From Rickettsia typhi (GTDB taxonomy: Bacteria > Pseudomonadota > Alphaproteobacteria > Rickettsiales > UBA1997), in contig CAMDAI010000039.1 in NCBI GenBank assembly GCA_945888585.1, forward strand, positions 1 to 9,117: a stretch of DNA of 9,117 nucleotides, in the 5' to 3' direction. The notes under the pieces were generated by a model. That model made no database searches. It was not told where the DNA came from and was given only the letters and a program-made list of their open reading frames with translations. The number at the start of each line of letters is the position of its first letter. The first letter of the stretch is position 1. Shown in pieces: positions 7,169-9,117 of this stretch. A program made the position numbers and the translations under genes.

Positions 7169-7483
7169 ATGATAGAAAATATCAGCATTTTTCATTTTTT
7201 GATTTTATCATCAATGCTTTTTTGTATTGGGCTTAGTGGTATTTTTCTAAATCGTAAAAATATTATTTCATTATTAATGTCTTTAGAATTGATGTTGCTC
7301 GCAGTTAACATTAATTTTGTTGCTTTTTCAGCGCATTTAAATGATTTAACTGGTCAAATTTTTTCTATTATGATTTTAACCGTTGCTGGCGCAGAAGCCG
7401 CTATAGGTCTTGCAATATTGGTTATTTATTATCAAAATAAAAAGAATATTGAAATAGAAGGCGCATCAGCAATGAAAGGATAA
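7169..7483 (+). CDS. nuoK: NADH-quinone oxidoreductase subunit K (complex I)
   Basis: NuoK (104 residues; the family is about 100) is a three-helix membrane subunit of complex I related to MrpC/MnhC of Na+/H+ antiporters. Its two buried glutamates, needed for proton transfer, are present: E40 in [10 protein letters not shown] and E76 in [11 protein letters not shown], corresponding to E36 and E72 of the E. coli protein. Helices span about 8-26, 33-55 and 63-87, followed by a short polar tail. In most bacteria nuoL follows; here the next gene is an unrelated exported protein 16 bp downstream. No Shine-Dalgarno motif is seen. Confidence 0.97.
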   Translation: MIENISIFHFLILSSMLFCIGLSGIFLNRKNIISLLMSLELMLLAVNINFVAFSAHLNDLTGQIFSIMILTVAGAEAAIGLAILVIYYQNKKNIEIEGASAMKG

Positions 7484-7499
7484 TTATACCAATTTTCAA

Positions 7500-8903
7500 A
7501 TGAAATTTAGAATAATCCTTTTACTTTTAACTTTTTTTATTTTTATTAGTTTATCTAACGCCGCTGATTCCCCTCCTCAAATTCCTCAAATTGCCGCTCC
7601 TCCTTGTGCCATGAGTGGCAAGGAAATCAATGATTTAGTCTCTTTAATCAAAGAAAATAAAAATTTTTTAATTAGTTTGGATGATTGCAAAAAATCCAAT
7701 CATATGTTGTTTGCTAAATTAGTAGATATTGATCCAAGCTATTTTGAATATGCTTCTGATCAATTAAAAAATGAAGATAATTTTATTGATAGCTTTATCA
7801 TAAAAAGTCCAGAAATTTTACAATATGCTTCTGACCGAATTAGAACGGATTCTTTATTTGTCGCAAGAACTATAAGATCTTATCCAAGTACCACAAAATA
7901 TGCTTCTCCTAAGCTTTTAAATAATAAGATTTTTGCTACAAAAATGATTAGTCTAAACGCTAGAAACTTCATTTATGTTTCCGACAGATTACAAGGCAAT
8001 AAGGAATTAGCGTTAATGGCTTTAAAAGAAGATGGTAATTTGCTGGAAGATGTTTCTGATCAATTAAAATCTGATGAAGAAGTTGTAAAAGTTGCAGTTA
8101 GTGCCAATACCAAGGCAATTAGATTTGCTTCTAATAAAAACCAAAAAAATTTAGAGATAAAAAGAATTGCAAATAGCATTAATTATAATTTTTTAAATGA
8201 TATTGATTCATTTTTAAAAGAGAATTATGGCGGGTTGCCAGTTGGACCTTCAGGAGCAAGAGGTTACAGAATAGTTAATCGTGGAGAATTCTTCATTGAC
8301 TATCAAATAATTGATCGGCCTTATGTGGTTAAATGGGAAGTGGTTCGTGGTCTAAATGGCAAAGAAACCAATATTTATGAATTAGATAGCAATTATAATA
8401 AAAATATTGGTTGGAAGGACGATTTAGAAAATTATCCAGGATTGGCTGATAAAGTTACTGAAATTCTAGTTAATAATAATATTGATCAAAATACCATTGA
8501 TGTACTAAGCCTAACTTCTCTTTGGGAGATTTCTGATGATGGTAATGCCGTAGCTTTTAATTTATATTTATTACGTGATTTAAAAAGCCAATATTTGGAA
8601 CCAAATTTTGCCAATATTGTTTATTTTAATGCGATTGCTAAAAAAGTTAAAAATGATTGGGTCATAACCACTATTGATGCCTTGTTCGATGCCAATATAA
8701 GAATGGATTTTACTTATAAAAATGGCCATAAAAGATATAATATTTGGGATTTATTTGAAATAAAACCAGATGACCAGACTTTACAAGTTCTCTATAAAAT
8801 TGAAGGAAGAGATTCTGAAAATTTTGAACTTTTTGTAGAGCAGCCAAGTGGAAAATTTGCCTCGGTCTATAATGGTGGAGGTTATGATGTCGATCTTTTT
8901 TAA
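7500..8903 (+). CDS. Putative exported protein with seven 25-residue repeats (DUF4116-like) and an unassigned C-terminal half
   Basis: The 467-residue product begins with a signal peptide: two basic residues, a hydrophobic core (5-18) and a likely cleavage site after SNA (19-21). A Pro-rich spacer follows. Residues 56-230 divide without gaps into seven 25-residue units; the middle ones show the pattern YASDxLK followed by alternating hydrophobics (for example YASDQLKNED, 84-93, and YASDRIRTDS, 109-118). This helical repeat style resembles DUF4116, recognised from memory and not searched. Residues about 245-467 look like a mixed beta/alpha domain rich in Tyr, Asp and Asn that I cannot name. 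The only cysteines are C36 and C63, which could pair in the periplasm. It lies 16 bp after nuoK, so it is probably cotranscribed, and its end overlaps tyrA by 17 bp. Function is unknown; location would be periplasmic or secreted. Confidence 0.85.
   Translation: MKFRIILLLLTFFIFISLSNAADSPPQIPQIAAPPCAMSGKEINDLVSLIKENKNFLISLDDCKKSNHMLFAKLVDIDPSYFEYASDQLKNEDNFIDSFIIKSPEILQYASDRIRTDSLFVARTIRSYPSTTKYASPKLLNNKIFATKMISLNARNFIYVSDRLQGNKELALMALKEDGNLLEDVSDQLKSDEEVVKVAVSANTKAIRFASNKNQKNLEIKRIANSINYNFLNDIDSFLKENYGGLPVGPSGARGYRIVNRGEFFIDYQIIDRPYVVKWEVVRGLNGKETNIYELDSNYNKNIGWKDDLENYPGLADKVTEILVNNNIDQNTIDVLSLTSLWEISDDGNAVAFNLYLLRDLKSQYLEPNFANIVYFNAIAKKVKNDWVITTIDALFDANIRMDFTYKNGHKRYNIWDLFEIKPDDQTLQVLYKIEGRDSENFELFVEQPSGKFASVYNGGGYDVDLF
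7665..8189 (+). repeat. Seven in-phase 75-bp coding repeats
   Basis: These encode residues 56-230 of the exported protein as seven consecutive 25-codon units. The first and last are the most degenerate. DNA identity is low overall, but short stretches persist: TATGCTTCT recurs in units 2, 3 and 4, and a 16-base stretch beginning TTCTGATCAATT is shared by units 2 and 6. This suggests old duplication rather than an active slippage tract. Confidence 0.7.
8877..8881 (+). promoter_or_regulatory. Ribosome binding site of tyrA
   Basis: GGAGG lies inside the last codons of the upstream gene, where it helps encode a Gly-Gly-Gly-Tyr run. Two tandem in-frame ATGs follow at 8884 and 8887. The spacing of five bases favours 8887; 8884 would leave only two. 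Confidence 0.65.
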
Positions 8904-9117
8904 ATTTACTCAGACAAAATTTAAAAAAATTGTTATTATTGGTTTAGGATTAATTGGAGGATCAATTGCTAAAGCCTGTAAAGCCCATAAAATCAGTGAT
9001 GAAATTTGGGCTTATGATATTGATCAAAATCAATTACAATTTGCTCTAAATAATAAAATTATTGATAAAATTTATAATTTTGACCAGAAGATCCAAGAAG
9101 ATAGTTTGGTAATTATT
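8887..9117 (+). CDS. tyrA: Prephenate/arogenate dehydrogenase, N-terminal part (cut by the window end)
   Basis: Only the first 77 codons are present. They form the start of a Rossmann fold with KKIVIIGLGLIGGSIAKA (13-30), where G19-x-G21-x-x-G24 is the dinucleotide loop, and WAYDIDQNQL (41-50), where D44 at the end of the second strand suggests preference for NAD over NADP. GLGLIGGS is characteristic of the TyrA family, which oxidatively decarboxylates prephenate (or arogenate) toward tyrosine. The catalytic domain is beyond the window, so the substrate cannot be told. The start overlaps the preceding gene by 17 bp in another frame and has a good ribosome binding site, implying coupled translation. 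Another 6-phosphogluconate-dehydrogenase-like oxidoreductase is possible but less likely. Confidence 0.8.
   Translation, partial: MSIFFKFTQTKFKKIVIIGLGLIGGSIAKACKAHKISDEIWAYDIDQNQLQFALNNKIIDKIYNFDQKIQEDSLVII

Overview
The window is AT-rich DNA that looks like a reduced alphaproteobacterial genome, most likely from the Rickettsiales or a close relative. The base for this is the low GC, the strongly Rickettsia-like NuoI cluster-binding core, a long-form HPF, and mostly tight gene packing with few Shine-Dalgarno sites. The placement is inferred from protein character; no 16S gene or tree is available here.

Layout. Positions 18-626 (+) hold long-form ribosome hibernation factor hpf, followed by convergent seryl-tRNA synthetase serS (682-1944, -). 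A 98-bp divergent spacer separates serS from dapE (2043-3191, +), which overlaps pgpA (3178-3780, +) by 14 bp. A roughly 300-bp gene-free stretch follows. It contains a compact, GC-rich, inverted-repeat-bounded block (3891-3969) unlike its surroundings. Next is a LigB/DODA-type (YgiD-like) dioxygenase (4080-4856, +), then a respiratory complex I block nuoH-nuoI-nuoJ-nuoK (4973-7483, +). A putative exported protein built from seven 25-residue repeats (7500-8903, +) lies 16 bp behind nuoK. The 5' part of a prephenate dehydrogenase-like gene, tyrA (from 8887, +), is cut by the window end.

How the genes fit together. Most are housekeeping: translation and its stress control (hpf, serS), diaminopimelate/lysine for the cell wall (dapE), phosphatidylglycerol synthesis (pgpA), the membrane arm and ferredoxin-like subunit of complex I (nuoHIJK), and aromatic amino-acid synthesis (tyrA). 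The nuo genes are a detached block: nuoG is not upstream of nuoH, and nuoL does not follow nuoK.

I do not see a clear new multi-gene system, CRISPR array, tRNA, rRNA or insertion sequence. The two items most worth pursuing are the palindromic block at 3891-3969, which could be an interspersed translatable repeat or a small RNA, and the 25-residue-repeat exported protein at the end of the nuo block.
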